A stretch of DNA of 47,258 bases from an uncultured Oscillospiraceae bacterium (GTDB lineage: Bacteria; Bacillota; Clostridia; Oscillospirales; Oscillospiraceae). A program made the translations under genes and the position numbers. This document shows, one piece after another, positions 16,918-25,000 of the stretch. The notes under the pieces are model-generated. The model made no database searches and had not been told where the DNA came from. It saw only the letters and a program-made list of their open reading frames with translations. The stretch spans positions 1-47,258 of the forward strand of contig CAJTPV010000025.1 of NCBI GenBank assembly GCA_910578505.1, read 5' to 3'. The number at the start of each line of letters is the position of its first letter. Position 1 is the stretch's first letter.

Positions 16918-17681
16918 TTACCCTGAAATCCAGCCGGGAGATTGAATTGATGCGCATATCCGGGCAAATTACCGCGGCGGCCCGCGCCTTGGCGGGGGCT
17001 ATGGTGGAGCCCGGCGTGTCTACCCGGGAAATCAATAAGGAAGTACACCGTTTCATTAAGTCCAAAGGCGCCGTGCCCTCCTTCCTGGGCTATAACGGCT
17101 TTCCGGCCAGCGTGTGCATCTCCGTCAACGACGAGGTCATCCACGGCATCCCCGGCGGTCGGATTCTGCGGGAGGGCGACATCGTGTCCATCGACGTGGG
17201 GGCCTTTAAAAACGGCTTCCACGGGGACTGCGCGGCCACCTTTCCCTGCGGGAAAATTTCCGATGAGGCCCAGCGGCTCATCGACGTGACCCGGCAGAGC
17301 TTCTTTGAAGGCATCCGGTACGCCCGCGAGGGCTGCCGTTTGCCGGATCTCTGCGGGGCCATCGAGCAGTATGTGGCGGCCAACGGCTTTTCCGTGGTGC
17401 GCGAGTACGTGGGCCACGGGGTGGGCAGCAAGATGCACGAGGAGCCGGAGGTGCCCAACTACGTGGAGCGCAGGATGGGCCGCCCCCGCTTCCTGCGGGG
17501 CATGACCATCGCCGTGGAGCCCATGGTGAACGCCGGGCGGGCAGCCGTGCAGGTGATGAGCGACGGCTGGACCGTAAGGACCAAGGACGGAAAGCTCTCC
17601 GCCCACTATGAGAACTCCATTCTCATTACCGGGCGCGGGGAGCCGGAGCTCCTGACGGATCCGGAGGCGAAAGCGGAGTAA
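16914..17681 (+). CDS. map: Methionine aminopeptidase, type I
   Basis: Removes the initiator methionine from new proteins. The 255-residue protein has the pita-bread fold signatures. A substrate His lies in DEVIHGIPGG, the metal-ligand Asp pair in SIDVGAFKNGFHGDCA, a ligand His in YVGHGVGSKMHEEPEVPNY, a ligand Glu in AVEPMVN, and the last ligand Glu in HYENSILIT. There is no N-terminal SEC-C or zinc-finger extension. Its start overlaps the adk stop, so the two are probably translationally coupled. Confidence 0.97.
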   Translation: MITLKSSREIELMRISGQITAAARALAGAMVEPGVSTREINKEVHRFIKSKGAVPSFLGYNGFPASVCISVNDEVIHGIPGGRILREGDIVSIDVGAFKNGFHGDCAATFPCGKISDEAQRLIDVTRQSFFEGIRYAREGCRLPDLCGAIEQYVAANGFSVVREYVGHGVGSKMHEEPEVPNYVERRMGRPRFLRGMTIAVEPMVNAGRAAVQVMSDGWTVRTKDGKLSAHYENSILITGRGEPELLTDPEAKAE

Positions 17682-17684
17682 GTT

Positions 17685-17969
17685 ATGGACGTAGCGCGAT
17701 CAGACATTGTAAAATCGATTGCCGGCAGGGATCAGGGGAAGCTCTTCTTTGTCATGGACACGGAGGGGGAGTACCTGCTGCTGGCGGACGGCAAGAGCCG
17801 GCGGCTGGAGAGCCCAAAGCGGAAAAAGCGCAAGCACACGGTGTTTGCCGCCCGCTGTGACTGCCGGACGGCCGATAAGATCAGAAGCGGAGAGAAAGTG
17901 ACCAACAGTGAGCTCCGCAGGACCCTCGCCCAGTTCGGCGGGGAAGGTGATCAAGACCAGGAGGGATGA
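17685..17969 (+). CDS. KOW/L14E-like RNA-binding protein
   Basis: A 94-residue basic protein of the KOW-domain family that Firmicutes often carry between map and infA. The first 55 residues resemble an SH3-like KOW fold (VKSIAGRDQGKLFFVMDTEGEYLLLADG), followed by a lysine/arginine-rich patch (SPKRKKRKH). It has two neighbouring cysteines (RCDC) but no complete zinc motif. It starts three bases after map and ends four bases before the infA start codon. Its role is not established; ribosome association is inferred from family and location. Confidence 0.85.
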   Translation: MDVARSDIVKSIAGRDQGKLFFVMDTEGEYLLLADGKSRRLESPKRKKRKHTVFAARCDCRTADKIRSGEKVTNSELRRTLAQFGGEGDQDQEG

Positions 17970-17973
17970 GCAC

Positions 17974-18192
17974 TTGGCAAAATCCGACATGATCGAGGTT
18001 GAGGGCGTGGTCGTAGAGGCCCTCCCCAACACTACATTCCAAGTAGACATTGGAAACGGGCATACCATTCTGGCCCATATTTCCGGAAAACTAAGGATGA
18101 ATTTCATCAGGATCCTGCCCGGTGACAAAGTCACGGTGGAGATGTCTCCCTATGACCTGACCCGCGGCCGGATCACTTGGCGTACGAAGTAG
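17974..18192 (+). CDS. infA: Translation initiation factor IF-1 (TTG start)
   Basis: IF-1 binds the ribosomal A site during initiation. The 72-residue OB-fold protein reads (M)AKSDMIEVEGVVVEALPN and ends in the conserved VEMSPYDLTRGRITWRTK. The start is a TTG at 17974, placed by the AGGAGGG at 17958-17964 and by the family's MAK opening. The frame is open further upstream and would give 94 residues, but that part overlaps the KOW gene and is not conserved. The rare TTG may restrain expression. Confidence 0.95.
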   Translation: MAKSDMIEVEGVVVEALPNTTFQVDIGNGHTILAHISGKLRMNFIRILPGDKVTVEMSPYDLTRGRITWRTK

Positions 18193-18205
18193 GAGGTTAC
18201 ACACC

Positions 18206-18319
18206 ATGAAAGTAAGACCGTCCGTAAAGCCCATGTGCGAAAAATGCAAGATCATTCGCCGCAAGGGCCGCCTGATGGTGATCTGCGAAAACCCCAAGCA
18301 TAAGCAGAGACAGGGCTAA
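18206..18319 (+). CDS. rpmJ: 50S ribosomal protein L36
   Basis: A 37-residue protein beginning MKVRPSVKPMCEKCKIIRRKG and ending CENPKHKQRQG. The three cysteines and the histidine (Cys11, Cys14, Cys27, His32) form the zinc site of the C+ form of L36. It begins 13 bases after infA behind AGGAGG, the standard position between infA and rpsM. Confidence 0.96.
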   Translation: MKVRPSVKPMCEKCKIIRRKGRLMVICENPKHKQRQG

Positions 18320-18342
18320 GTGAATTTGGAGGTGCTGTTTTA

Positions 18343-18711
18343 ATGGCAAGAATTGCCGGTATTGACCTGCCCAAGGATAAGAGGATTGAGATCGGCCTCA
18401 CCTATATCTATGGGATTGGAAGAAAGAGCGCCAAGGATATCTTGGCAAAGACGGGGGTCGACCCCGACACCCGCGTGAAGGATCTGACCGAGGCGGACGA
18501 GAACAAGCTCCGTGAGGCCATTGACCACGGCTACACCGTGGAGGGCGACCTGCGCCGCTCCGTGGCCCTGGACATCAAGCGCCTGACCGAGATCGGCTGC
18601 TACCGGGGCATCCGCCACCGCCGCGGCCTGCCCGTGCGCGGCCAGCGCAGCAAGACCAACGCACGCACCCGCAAGGGTCCCAAGAAGACCATTGCCAACA
18701 AGAAGAAGTAA
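18343..18711 (+). CDS. rpsM: 30S ribosomal protein S13
   Basis: S13 bridges the 30S head to the 50S subunit and touches P-site tRNA through its basic tail. The 122-residue protein starts MARIAGIDLPKDKRIEIGLTYIYGIG and has the helix-two-turn-helix region and the signature GCYRGIRHRRGLPVRGQRSKTNARTRKG. Normal length. It follows rpmJ after 23 bases. Confidence 0.97.
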   Translation: MARIAGIDLPKDKRIEIGLTYIYGIGRKSAKDILAKTGVDPDTRVKDLTEADENKLREAIDHGYTVEGDLRRSVALDIKRLTEIGCYRGIRHRRGLPVRGQRSKTNARTRKGPKKTIANKKK

Positions 18712-18726
18712 GGAGGGAGATCAATT

Positions 18727-19128
18727 ATGGCTGCACCTAAGACTGGCAAGCGGGTCATCCGCCGCCGCCGCGAGAAGAAGAACATTGAGAGAGGCCAGGT
18801 CCATATCCGTTCTTCCTTCAACAACACCATGGTGACCGTCACCGACACCCAGGGCAACGCCATCTCCTGGGCTTCCTCCGGCGGACAGGGTTTCCGTGGC
18901 AGCAAGAAGAGCACGCCCTTCGCCGCACAGACCGCCGCTGAGGTGGCCGCCCGCGCCGCGATGGAGCACGGCCTGAAGACCGTGGAGGTCTTTGTCAAGG
19001 GCCCCGGACAGGGCCGTGAGGCCGCCATCCGGGCTCTGCAGGCCGTGGGCCTGGAGGTGACCATGATCAAGGACGTCACCCCCATCCCCCACAACGGCTG
19101 CCGCCCCCCCAAGCGCCGCCGCGTCTAA
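18727..19128 (+). CDS. rpsK: 30S ribosomal protein S11
   Basis: S11 lies on the 30S platform close to the Shine-Dalgarno helix. The 133-residue protein has the basic N-terminus (RRRREKKNIERGQVHI), SSFNNTMVTVTDTQGNAISWASSG and the closing signature DVTPIPHNGCRPPKRRRV. Normal length. It begins 15 bases after rpsM behind AAGGAGG. Confidence 0.97.
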   Translation: MAAPKTGKRVIRRRREKKNIERGQVHIRSSFNNTMVTVTDTQGNAISWASSGGQGFRGSKKSTPFAAQTAAEVAARAAMEHGLKTVEVFVKGPGQGREAAIRALQAVGLEVTMIKDVTPIPHNGCRPPKRRRV

Positions 19129-19155
19129 TTCGGAAGAAGGAGGAAATTTTTCATT

Positions 19156-19761
19156 ATGGCTAAGAATATGCAGCCCATCGCCAAGCGCTGCAAGGCTTTG
19201 GGCATCTCTCCCGCCGCCATGGGCTACGCCGGGAAAACCACTGAGCGTAATTCCAACAACCAGATGCGCAAGAAGAAGAGTGAGTATGCGCTGCAGCTCC
19301 AGGAGAAGCAGAAGGTGAAGTTCGTCTACGGCATCATGGAGAAGCAGTTCCGCATGTACTACGAGAAGGCGGCCCGGATGCAGGGCAAGACCGGCGAGGA
19401 GCTGCTGGTCCTCATCGAGCGCCGTCTGGACAATGTGGCGTACCGCCTGGGCTTCGCCTCCACCCGCCGCCAGGCCCGGCAGCTGGTCAGCCACGCCCAT
19501 TTTACCGTCAACGGCAAGAAGGTCAACATCCCCTCCTATCTTGTCAAGCCCGGCGATGTGATCGAGGTTCGGGATACCAGCCGTTCTTCCGCCATCTTCA
19601 AGCGCCTGACAGGCGAGGATGCGCCGGTGGTGCTGGTGCCTGAGTGGCTGGAGCGGGAGAAGAACGTGCTCAAGGGCACCGTGTCCCGTCTGCCTGTCCG
19701 CGAGGACATCAATGATATGCCCATTGAGGAGCATCTCATCGTCGAGTTGTACTCCAAGTAA
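19156..19761 (+). CDS. rpsD: 30S ribosomal protein S4
   Basis: S4 starts 30S assembly by binding the 5' domain of 16S rRNA. In this 201-residue protein the N-terminal region has only one cysteine (KRCKALG), so it is the zinc-free C- form. The S4 RNA-binding domain (ERRLDNVAYRLGFASTRRQARQLVSHAHFTVNGKKVNIPSY) is typical. Residues 1-50 keep the NSNNQMRKKKSEYALQLQEKQK block. An 85-base gap with a small GC-rich hairpin separates it from rpoA. Confidence 0.97.
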   Translation: MAKNMQPIAKRCKALGISPAAMGYAGKTTERNSNNQMRKKKSEYALQLQEKQKVKFVYGIMEKQFRMYYEKAARMQGKTGEELLVLIERRLDNVAYRLGFASTRRQARQLVSHAHFTVNGKKVNIPSYLVKPGDVIEVRDTSRSSAIFKRLTGEDAPVVLVPEWLEREKNVLKGTVSRLPVREDINDMPIEEHLIVELYSK

Positions 19762-19846
19762 TAGGAGTCTACCCTCGATAATCACGCGAATGGAATGAAG
19801 AGCGGGCCGGCCGCTGGCCGAATCCGCATGAGAAGGAGGGTACTGG

Positions 19847-20797
19847 ATGATTGAAATTGAGAAGCCCCAAATCGAGTGTATCGAGACCCCTGGCGACGAT
19901 TCTTACGGCAAGTATGTAGTGGAGCCTCTGGAGAGAGGCTACGGCACCACCCTTGGCAACGCGCTGCGGCGCATCATGCTCTCGTCCCTGCCCGGCACAG
20001 CCGCCACCAGCATCAAGATCGCCGGTGTGCAGCATGAGTTTACCACGATTCCCGGCGTCAAAGAGGACGTGACGGAGATCGTGCTGAACATCAAGCAGCT
20101 GATCTGCAAGCTCTACAGCGAAGGGGTGAAGACCGTCTTTATCGAGGCGGTGGGCCCCTGCGAGGTGACGGCGGGGGACATCAAGAGCGACGGCGAGGTG
20201 GAGGTGCTCAATCCGGAGCTGCACATTGCCACACTGGGCAGCGGCGCGACGCTGAACATGGAGATCACCCTCAGCCATGGCCGCGGCTACGTGCCCGCTG
20301 ACCGCAACAAGTCCCAGCAGAGCATCATCGGCGTCATCCCCGTGGACTCCATCTATACGCCTGTGTATAAGGTGAACTATACGGTGGAAAACACCCGCGT
20401 GGGGAACATGACGGACTTTGACAAGCTGACCATCGAGGTCTGGACCGATTCCACCATCTCCGCCAGAGACGCGGTGAGCCTGGGCGCGAAGATCCTCTGC
20501 GACCACTTCACCCTGTTCACCGACCTCAGCGACACGCTGAGCATGAAGTCCACGGTGGTGGAGAAGGCGGAGACCCAGCGCGACAAGGTACTGGAGCTGA
20601 CCATTGAGGAGCTCGATTTGAGCGTGCGCAGCTTCAACTGCCTGAAGCGGGCCAACATCAACACGGTAGAGGACCTCATCAGCAAGACCGAGGACGAGAT
20701 GATGAAGGTCCGGAACCTGGGACGCAAGTCCCTGGAGGAGGTCATCAACAAGCTGTCGATGATGGGCCTGTCTCTGACGGACGAGGAAAGCAACTAA
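19847..20797 (+). CDS. rpoA: RNA polymerase alpha subunit
   Basis: The alpha dimer nucleates RNA polymerase and contacts UP elements and activators. The 316-residue protein has the assembly N-terminal domain (EPLERGYGTTLGNALRRIMLSSLPG, about residues 28-52) and, after a linker, the C-terminal DNA-binding domain with two helix-hairpin-helix motifs (SFNCLKRANINTVEDLI, VRNLGRKSLEEVINKL). Length is usual. Position between rpsD and rplQ is the standard bacterial alpha operon. Confidence 0.98.
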   Translation: MIEIEKPQIECIETPGDDSYGKYVVEPLERGYGTTLGNALRRIMLSSLPGTAATSIKIAGVQHEFTTIPGVKEDVTEIVLNIKQLICKLYSEGVKTVFIEAVGPCEVTAGDIKSDGEVEVLNPELHIATLGSGATLNMEITLSHGRGYVPADRNKSQQSIIGVIPVDSIYTPVYKVNYTVENTRVGNMTDFDKLTIEVWTDSTISARDAVSLGAKILCDHFTLFTDLSDTLSMKSTVVEKAETQRDKVLELTIEELDLSVRSFNCLKRANINTVEDLISKTEDEMMKVRNLGRKSLEEVINKLSMMGLSLTDEESN

Positions 20798-20865
20798 TAT
20801 CGATATCCGCCCCGCCCCCGGCGGGCGGCGGCGATGAGAGCCTTTTGTAAAGGAGGAGAGCAACT

Positions 20866-21207
20866 ATGCCCGGAACACGCAAGCTCGGCAAGACCACTGA
20901 CCAGCGCAGGGCGATGCTCCGCCAGCAGGTGACCGATTTCCTGGATAACGGCAGGATGGAGAGCACCGTTACCCGCTGCAAGGAGATCCGGCCTCTGGCT
21001 GAGAAAATGATTACCCTGGGGAAGAAGGGCGACCTGGCCGCGTACCGCAAGGCCATGACCTTCATGACCCGTGAGGACGTTGTCCACAAGGTATTCAAGG
21101 AGATCGCTCCCAGCTATATGGAGCGCAGCGGCGGCTACACCCGCATTACCCGCACCGGCGTCCGCCGGGGCGACGCCGCGGAGACCGCGATGATCGAGCT
21201 GGTCTGA
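20866..21207 (+). CDS. rplQ: 50S ribosomal protein L17
   Basis: L17 lies near the exit tunnel of the 50S subunit. The 113-residue protein starts MPGTRKLGKTTDQRRAML and has the RMESTVTRCKEIRPLAEKMITLGKKGD block and the ending YTRITRTGVRRGDAAETAMIEL. This is the short bacterial form. It is the last gene of the super-operon, followed after 26 bases by a strong terminator. Confidence 0.97.
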   Translation: MPGTRKLGKTTDQRRAMLRQQVTDFLDNGRMESTVTRCKEIRPLAEKMITLGKKGDLAAYRKAMTFMTREDVVHKVFKEIAPSYMERSGGYTRITRTGVRRGDAAETAMIELV

Positions 21208-21233
21208 TTTTCCCAACAGCGCACTGCGCCGGT

Positions 21234-21281
21234 AAAAAGCCCTTTCGTGTGTGGAGTACTACACATACGAAAGGGCTTTTT
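21234..21281 (+). terminator. Intrinsic terminator closing the ribosomal super-operon
   Basis: AAAAAGCCCTTTCGT on the left pairs with ACGAAAGGGCTTTTT on the right around a short loop (about 21249-21266), giving a 15-pair stem ending in a U-run. This is the strongest terminator in the window and would work in both directions. Confidence 0.92.
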
Positions 21282-21346
21282 GGCGGCCTTTGCCCAGGCG
21301 GACAAAAAAATACGCCTTCTGATAGGTTTATTTTGTGAAATTTCTC

Positions 21347-21375
21347 TTTACAATAGGAAATGCGTGTGTTATAGT
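21347..21375 (+). promoter_or_regulatory. Promoter of rpsO (and possibly pnp)
   Basis: TTTACA (21347-21352), a 17-base spacer, and TATAGT (21370-21375) form a good sigma-A promoter about 90 bases upstream of rpsO. Confidence 0.8.
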
Positions 21376-21464
21376 AATCGAGTACGTTCCCAGGCCTCGC
21401 CACGGGCGGCACCTGCCCTGACGCAGCCTGCGGAGAATTTATTTGAGAAAGGTGGAACCCAGCT

Positions 21465-21731
21465 ATGATGCTGAAAGACCAGAAGACATCCATTATTGAA
21501 TCCAACCGCACCCATCCTACGGACACCGGCTCCCCGGAGGTACAGGTGGCCATCCTGACCGAGCGGATCAACCAGCTCACCGAGCACCTGAAGGTGCATA
21601 TCCACGACAACCACAGCCGCCGGGGCCTGTATAAGATGATCGGTAAGCGCCGCAGCCTCCTGGACTATCTGGCCAAGAAGGACATTGAGCGCTACCGCGC
21701 CCTGATCGCCAAGCTCGGTATCCGTAAGTAG
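21465..21731 (+). CDS. rpsO: 30S ribosomal protein S15
   Basis: S15 binds the central domain of 16S rRNA. The 88-residue protein has SIIESNRTHPTDTGSPEVQVAILTERI and the basic HDNHSRRGLYKMIGKRRSLLDYL block. Two adjacent ATG codons (21465 and 21468) are possible starts; the ribosome site GAAAGGTGG suits either, and the family usually reads M(L)xxExK. As in many bacteria it stands directly before pnp, here with a 289-base structured spacer. Confidence 0.97.
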   Translation: MMLKDQKTSIIESNRTHPTDTGSPEVQVAILTERINQLTEHLKVHIHDNHSRRGLYKMIGKRRSLLDYLAKKDIERYRALIAKLGIRK

Positions 21732-21796
21732 TCCTGCCGGACGGGCAATGCGCTTCGCGTTGTTCTTTTCGGAATTCTGCTGCGGCGCGAGTTACT

Positions 21797-21843
21797 AAGT
21801 TTTCGCCCGGTAACGGCAGCCATTCGTTACCGGGCGGCAACTT
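21797..21843 (+). terminator. Hairpin after rpsO, possible terminator or processing site
   Basis: CGCCCGGTAACG (21804-21815) pairs perfectly with CGTTACCGGGCG (21825-21836), and flanking AAGTT (21797-21801) and AACTT (21839-21843) extend the stem. There is no U-run after it, so it may protect the rpsO 3' end rather than end transcription. Confidence 0.5.
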
Positions 21844-21876
21844 ATTGTCCGCCGCGCGGTGTGTGTTTTAGCCCAT

Positions 21877-21897
21877 CGCCGGGCCAATGCCCCGGCG
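21877..21897 (+). other. Small GC-rich hairpin in the rpsO-pnp spacer
   Basis: CGCCGGG (21877-21883) pairs with CCCGGCG (21891-21897) around a seven-base loop. It is the second of three stem-loops between rpsO and pnp; function unknown. Confidence 0.4.
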
Positions 21898-21906
21898 GTA
21901 TGCAGC

Positions 21907-21988
21907 GGGAGCCAGCCGCCTTTTTAGCAGTTGGTTTTGAAGTCGAGTTTAGCTGGACTTTGAAACCAAGTGCTAAAAGGCGGCTCCC
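21907..21988 (+). promoter_or_regulatory. Long hairpin in the pnp leader
   Basis: A left arm (21907-21944, from GGGAGCC to GAAGTC) pairs with a right arm (21956-21988, from GACTTTG to GGCTCCC). The stem has more than 28 pairs with a few bulges and an 11-base loop. It ends 32 bases before the pnp ATG. Its size and position recall the RNase III-cleaved leader hairpin through which PNPase represses its own synthesis in E. coli. Confidence 0.6.
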
Positions 21989-22020
21989 CTCAGAAAAAAC
22001 AATTTAAAAAGGAGTTTGCT

Positions 22021-24171
22021 ATGTCTACGATTATCACCAAAAAACAATTCCCCAACTACCGCAAGTATACCATGGACCTGGCGGGCCGCCCCCTGACCCT
22101 GGAGACCGGCAAGATCGCCGAGCTGGCCAACGCCGCCGTTATGGTCACCTACGGCGAGACCACGGTCCTGGTCACCGCCACCGCCTCCGCCCGGCCCAGG
22201 GACGGCATCGACTTCTTCCCCCTCAGCGTGGACTTTGAGGAGAAGATGTACGCCGTGGGCCGCATCCCCGGCAGCTTCATGCGCCGGGAGGGCCGCCCCG
22301 GCGAGAAGGGCATCCTCACCAGCCGGGTCATCGACCGGCCCATCCGCCCCCTGTTCCCCGGCGACTTCCGCAACGACGTGGCCATCATGTGCACCGTCAT
22401 GAGCGTGGACCACGACTGCTCCCCGGAGATTGCGGCCCTCATCGGCACCTCTGCCGCCCTGGCCATCTCCGACATCCCCTGGGGCGGCCCGGTGGGCGCG
22501 CTGAAGATCGGCTATGTGGACGGGCAGCTGGTGGTGAACCCCACCCGTGAGCAGGCGGAGCGGTCCGACCTGGACGTGACCGTGGTGTCCACCGGCAAGA
22601 AGGTGGTCATGATTGAGGCCGGAGCCAACGAGATTCCCAACGACCTGATGTTTGAGGCCATCCAGCTGGCCCACAACGAGAACCAGAAGCAGGTGGCCCT
22701 CATCAACCAGATGGTGGCGGAGATCGGCAAGGACAAGTTCGAGTACCCCCACGCCGACTTCAACCAGGAGCTCTTCGACAAGATTGTGGAATCCACCATG
22801 GACGAGGCCAAGGCCGCCCTGGACACCGACGACAAGAACGTCCGGGAGGCCCGGTGGAACAAACTCATCGACCACTGGCACGAGCTGTATCTGGAGGAGT
22901 ATCCGGATATGGACCAGTACCTGGAGGAGTTCACCTATAAGTTCCAGAAGAAGATCGTCAAGGCGTGGCTGCTGGAGGGCCACCGGGTGGATGGCCGTCA
23001 GAAAAACGAGATCCGTCCCCTGGCCGCCGAGGTGGGCGTGCTGCCCCGTGTCCACGGCTCCGGCCTCTTCACCCGAGGCCAGACCCAGGTGCTGTCTATC
23101 TGCACCCTGGACATGATGTCCGCCGCCCAGAAGCTGGACACCATCTGGCCCGAGGAGAGCAAGCGCTACATGCACCACTACAATTTCCCCGGCTACTCCG
23201 TAGGCGAGGCCAAGCCCTCCCGCAGCCCCGGACGCCGGGAGATCGGCCACGGCGCCCTGGCGGAGCGGGCCCTGCTGCCGGTGCTGCCCAGCGAGGAGGA
23301 GTTCCCCTACGCCATCCGGGTGGTCAGCGAGGTGGTCAGCTCCAACGGCTCCACGTCCCAGGGCTCCATCTGCGGCAGCACCCTGGCGCTGATGGACGCC
23401 GGCGTGCCCATCAAGGCCCCTGTGGCCGGCATCTCCTGCGGCCTCATCCAGGACGACGACGGCTCCTTTACCACCTTCATTGACATCCAGGGCGTGGAGG
23501 ACTTCCACGGCGAGATGGACTTCAAGGTGGGCGGCACCAAGAAGGGCATCACCGCCATCCAGATGGACCTGAAAAATGACGGCCTGACCATGGAGATCAT
23601 CAAAAACGCCCTGGACATCACCTATGACGCCCGCTGCGAGATTCTGGACCAGATCATGCTGCCCTGCATCTCCAAGCCCCGGCCCGAGGTGTGCCAGTGG
23701 GCGCCGAAGATGATTACCATGAAGATCGATCCCGACAACATCCGGGACGTCATCGGCAAGGGCGGCAGCGTCATCCAGAAGATCGTGGCCGACACCGGCG
23801 CGAAGATCGACATCGAGGAGGACGGCACCATCCGCATCGCCTCCGCCGACGCCGCCTCCTGCAACGCCGCCAAGGCCGCCATAGACGCCATCGTGTTTGT
23901 GCCTGAGGTGGGCAGTCTGTACTATGGCCGCGTGGTGCGCCTGATGCAGTTCGGCGCTTTCGTGGAGCTGGCCCCCGGCAAGGACGGGCTGGTCCACATC
24001 TCCAAGCTGGCCAACCGCCGGGTGGAGAAGGTGGAGGACGTGTGCAAGATCGGCGATATGATGTGGGTCAAGGTCACGGAGATCGACGAGAAGGGCCGCG
24101 TCAACCTCTCCCATAAGGACGCCCTCCGGGAAATCGAGGAGAAGAAGGCCAGGGGCGAGGTTATCAAGTAA
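22021..24171 (+). CDS. pnp: Polyribonucleotide nucleotidyltransferase (PNPase)
   Basis: PNPase degrades RNA from the 3' end with phosphate and can add nucleotides in reverse. The 716-residue protein has a first RNase PH domain, a helical linker, a second RNase PH domain with the catalytic segment (SICGSTLALMDAGVPI, then FHGEMDFKV), a KH domain (about residues 570-620, VIGKGGSVIQKI) and an S1 domain (about 630-700). Start chosen at ATG 22021 behind AAAAAGGAG. The frame runs 17 codons further up to a GTG inside the hairpin, which is unlikely to be used. Confidence 0.97.
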   Translation: MSTIITKKQFPNYRKYTMDLAGRPLTLETGKIAELANAAVMVTYGETTVLVTATASARPRDGIDFFPLSVDFEEKMYAVGRIPGSFMRREGRPGEKGILTSRVIDRPIRPLFPGDFRNDVAIMCTVMSVDHDCSPEIAALIGTSAALAISDIPWGGPVGALKIGYVDGQLVVNPTREQAERSDLDVTVVSTGKKVVMIEAGANEIPNDLMFEAIQLAHNENQKQVALINQMVAEIGKDKFEYPHADFNQELFDKIVESTMDEAKAALDTDDKNVREARWNKLIDHWHELYLEEYPDMDQYLEEFTYKFQKKIVKAWLLEGHRVDGRQKNEIRPLAAEVGVLPRVHGSGLFTRGQTQVLSICTLDMMSAAQKLDTIWPEESKRYMHHYNFPGYSVGEAKPSRSPGRREIGHGALAERALLPVLPSEEEFPYAIRVVSEVVSSNGSTSQGSICGSTLALMDAGVPIKAPVAGISCGLIQDDDGSFTTFIDIQGVEDFHGEMDFKVGGTKKGITAIQMDLKNDGLTMEIIKNALDITYDARCEILDQIMLPCISKPRPEVCQWAPKMITMKIDPDNIRDVIGKGGSVIQKIVADTGAKIDIEEDGTIRIASADAASCNAAKAAIDAIVFVPEVGSLYYGRVVRLMQFGAFVELAPGKDGLVHISKLANRRVEKVEDVCKIGDMMWVKVTEIDEKGRVNLSHKDALREIEEKKARGEVIK

Positions 24172-24218
24172 AACAGCAGAGATTGGTACTGGTGATATAA
24201 GAGGATATTTGAGTCAAA

Positions 24219-24254
24219 AAGGGAGCGGAAACCTGTTGCGGTCTCCGCTCCCTT
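24219..24254. terminator. Bidirectional terminator between pnp and the PIN gene
   Basis: AAGGGAGCGGA (24219-24229) pairs with TCCGCTCCCTT (24244-24254), preceded by an A-run and followed by a T-rich stretch. It can serve pnp on the plus strand and the convergent PIN-toxin gene on the minus strand. Confidence 0.8.
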
Positions 24255-24260
24255 CTCTTG

Positions 24261-24656
24261 TTATGCAATGCCTTCACGCTCAAAAAACTGTGCAACTGTC
24301 ATGCATTTGGGACGCTCTATGTCGAGGCTCAGGAAATCCTTGTCACCTGTGAGGATAGCGTCTACATCAGATGCAATCGCGGCGTTTAGGATAGGCTGAT
24401 CTTTTGCGTCCCGTATCAGCTTATCCACATGGTCTGCTGCGGGAATCAGTTCGTATGACAGCTCTGCCAGAAACGCCTCTGCATCCGGCACATACTTGGG
24501 TGCTTTCCGCCGCAAAATATCCCGCAGCTCTGTAATATTGCAGTCACACAACACAACCTTGTGATGATCTGCAATATAGAGCAGAGCCTTTGCCGGTCTT
24601 GAACTGGGAAAAAGCAATGCGGAAAACAAAATATTTGTGTCGACTAAAATCCGCAT
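24261..24656 (-). CDS. PIN-domain ribonuclease toxin
   Basis: A 131-residue PIN-domain protein. The acidic residues expected of the metal-dependent nuclease site are visible: Asp6 (RILVDTNIL), a Glu in the ITELRDIL helix, an Asp in RDAKDQPILNAA, and the LTGDKDF motif. PIN toxins of type II toxin-antitoxin systems cut RNA in the cytoplasm and are held inactive by a partner protein. The ATG directly follows the TGA of the upstream gene (TGAATG), so the two are translationally coupled, as expected for antitoxin followed by toxin. The RNA target is unknown. Confidence 0.85.
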   Translation of the reverse strand: MRILVDTNILFSALLFPSSRPAKALLYIADHHKVVLCDCNITELRDILRRKAPKYVPDAEAFLAELSYELIPAADHVDKLIRDAKDQPILNAAIASDVDAILTGDKDFLSLDIERPKCMTVAQFFEREGIA

Positions 24657-24935
24657 TCAGGTGTCCTTTCCATAGCGTACTGCATCGACCAGCGCCTGCA
24701 CATCCTCCTCGCAGGACACCCCCATATCTTCTGCGGCTCCGGCAAAAGCAGTCTGGGCTTTTCGAATAGCTGCAGCAGAGGTATTGCCAATAATTTTACC
24801 TTCCTGCTTGGGGGTGTCCGATTGAAGCGCATCCTCAATGGCCTGTTTCATACTCTGGAGCATAGCGGCCACATTGATAAGCTGGGCGTCTGTGAAGCCA
24901 TCAAGCATTGCAACGCATCTTTCCCGGTTACTCAT
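24657..24935 (-). CDS. Probable antitoxin partner of the PIN toxin
   Basis: A 92-residue acidic protein not matched to a named family with confidence. It begins MSNRERCVAMLDGFTDAQL, looks mostly helical, and has a low-complexity middle (SDTPKQEGKIIGNTSAAAI). The order (first gene, stop touching the toxin start) and size fit a type II antitoxin. Its own consensus promoter lies at 24959-24987 and AGGAGG precedes the start. The N-terminal part may be the DNA-binding half, but no clear helix-turn-helix or ribbon-helix-helix is visible. Confidence 0.7.
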   Translation of the reverse strand: MSNRERCVAMLDGFTDAQLINVAAMLQSMKQAIEDALQSDTPKQEGKIIGNTSAAAIRKAQTAFAGAAEDMGVSCEEDVQALVDAVRYGKDT

Positions 24936-24958
24936 AGCACATAACCTCCTCTGCCCCT

Positions 24959-24987
24959 ATTATACTGAATTTGAGCCAACATATCAA
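24959..24987 (-). promoter_or_regulatory. Promoter of the PIN toxin-antitoxin pair
   Basis: Read on the minus strand: TTGATA (24982-24987), a 17-base spacer, and TATAAT (24959-24964), just upstream of the antitoxin start at 24935. Five of six and six of six consensus bases. Confidence 0.85.
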
Positions 24988-25000
24988 CCGGCAAATTCCA

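Noticed and set aside
17908..17973. Upstream start giving a 94-residue IF-1
   Set aside because: The extra residues overlap the KOW gene, are not conserved, and AGGAGGG is spaced for the TTG at 17974.
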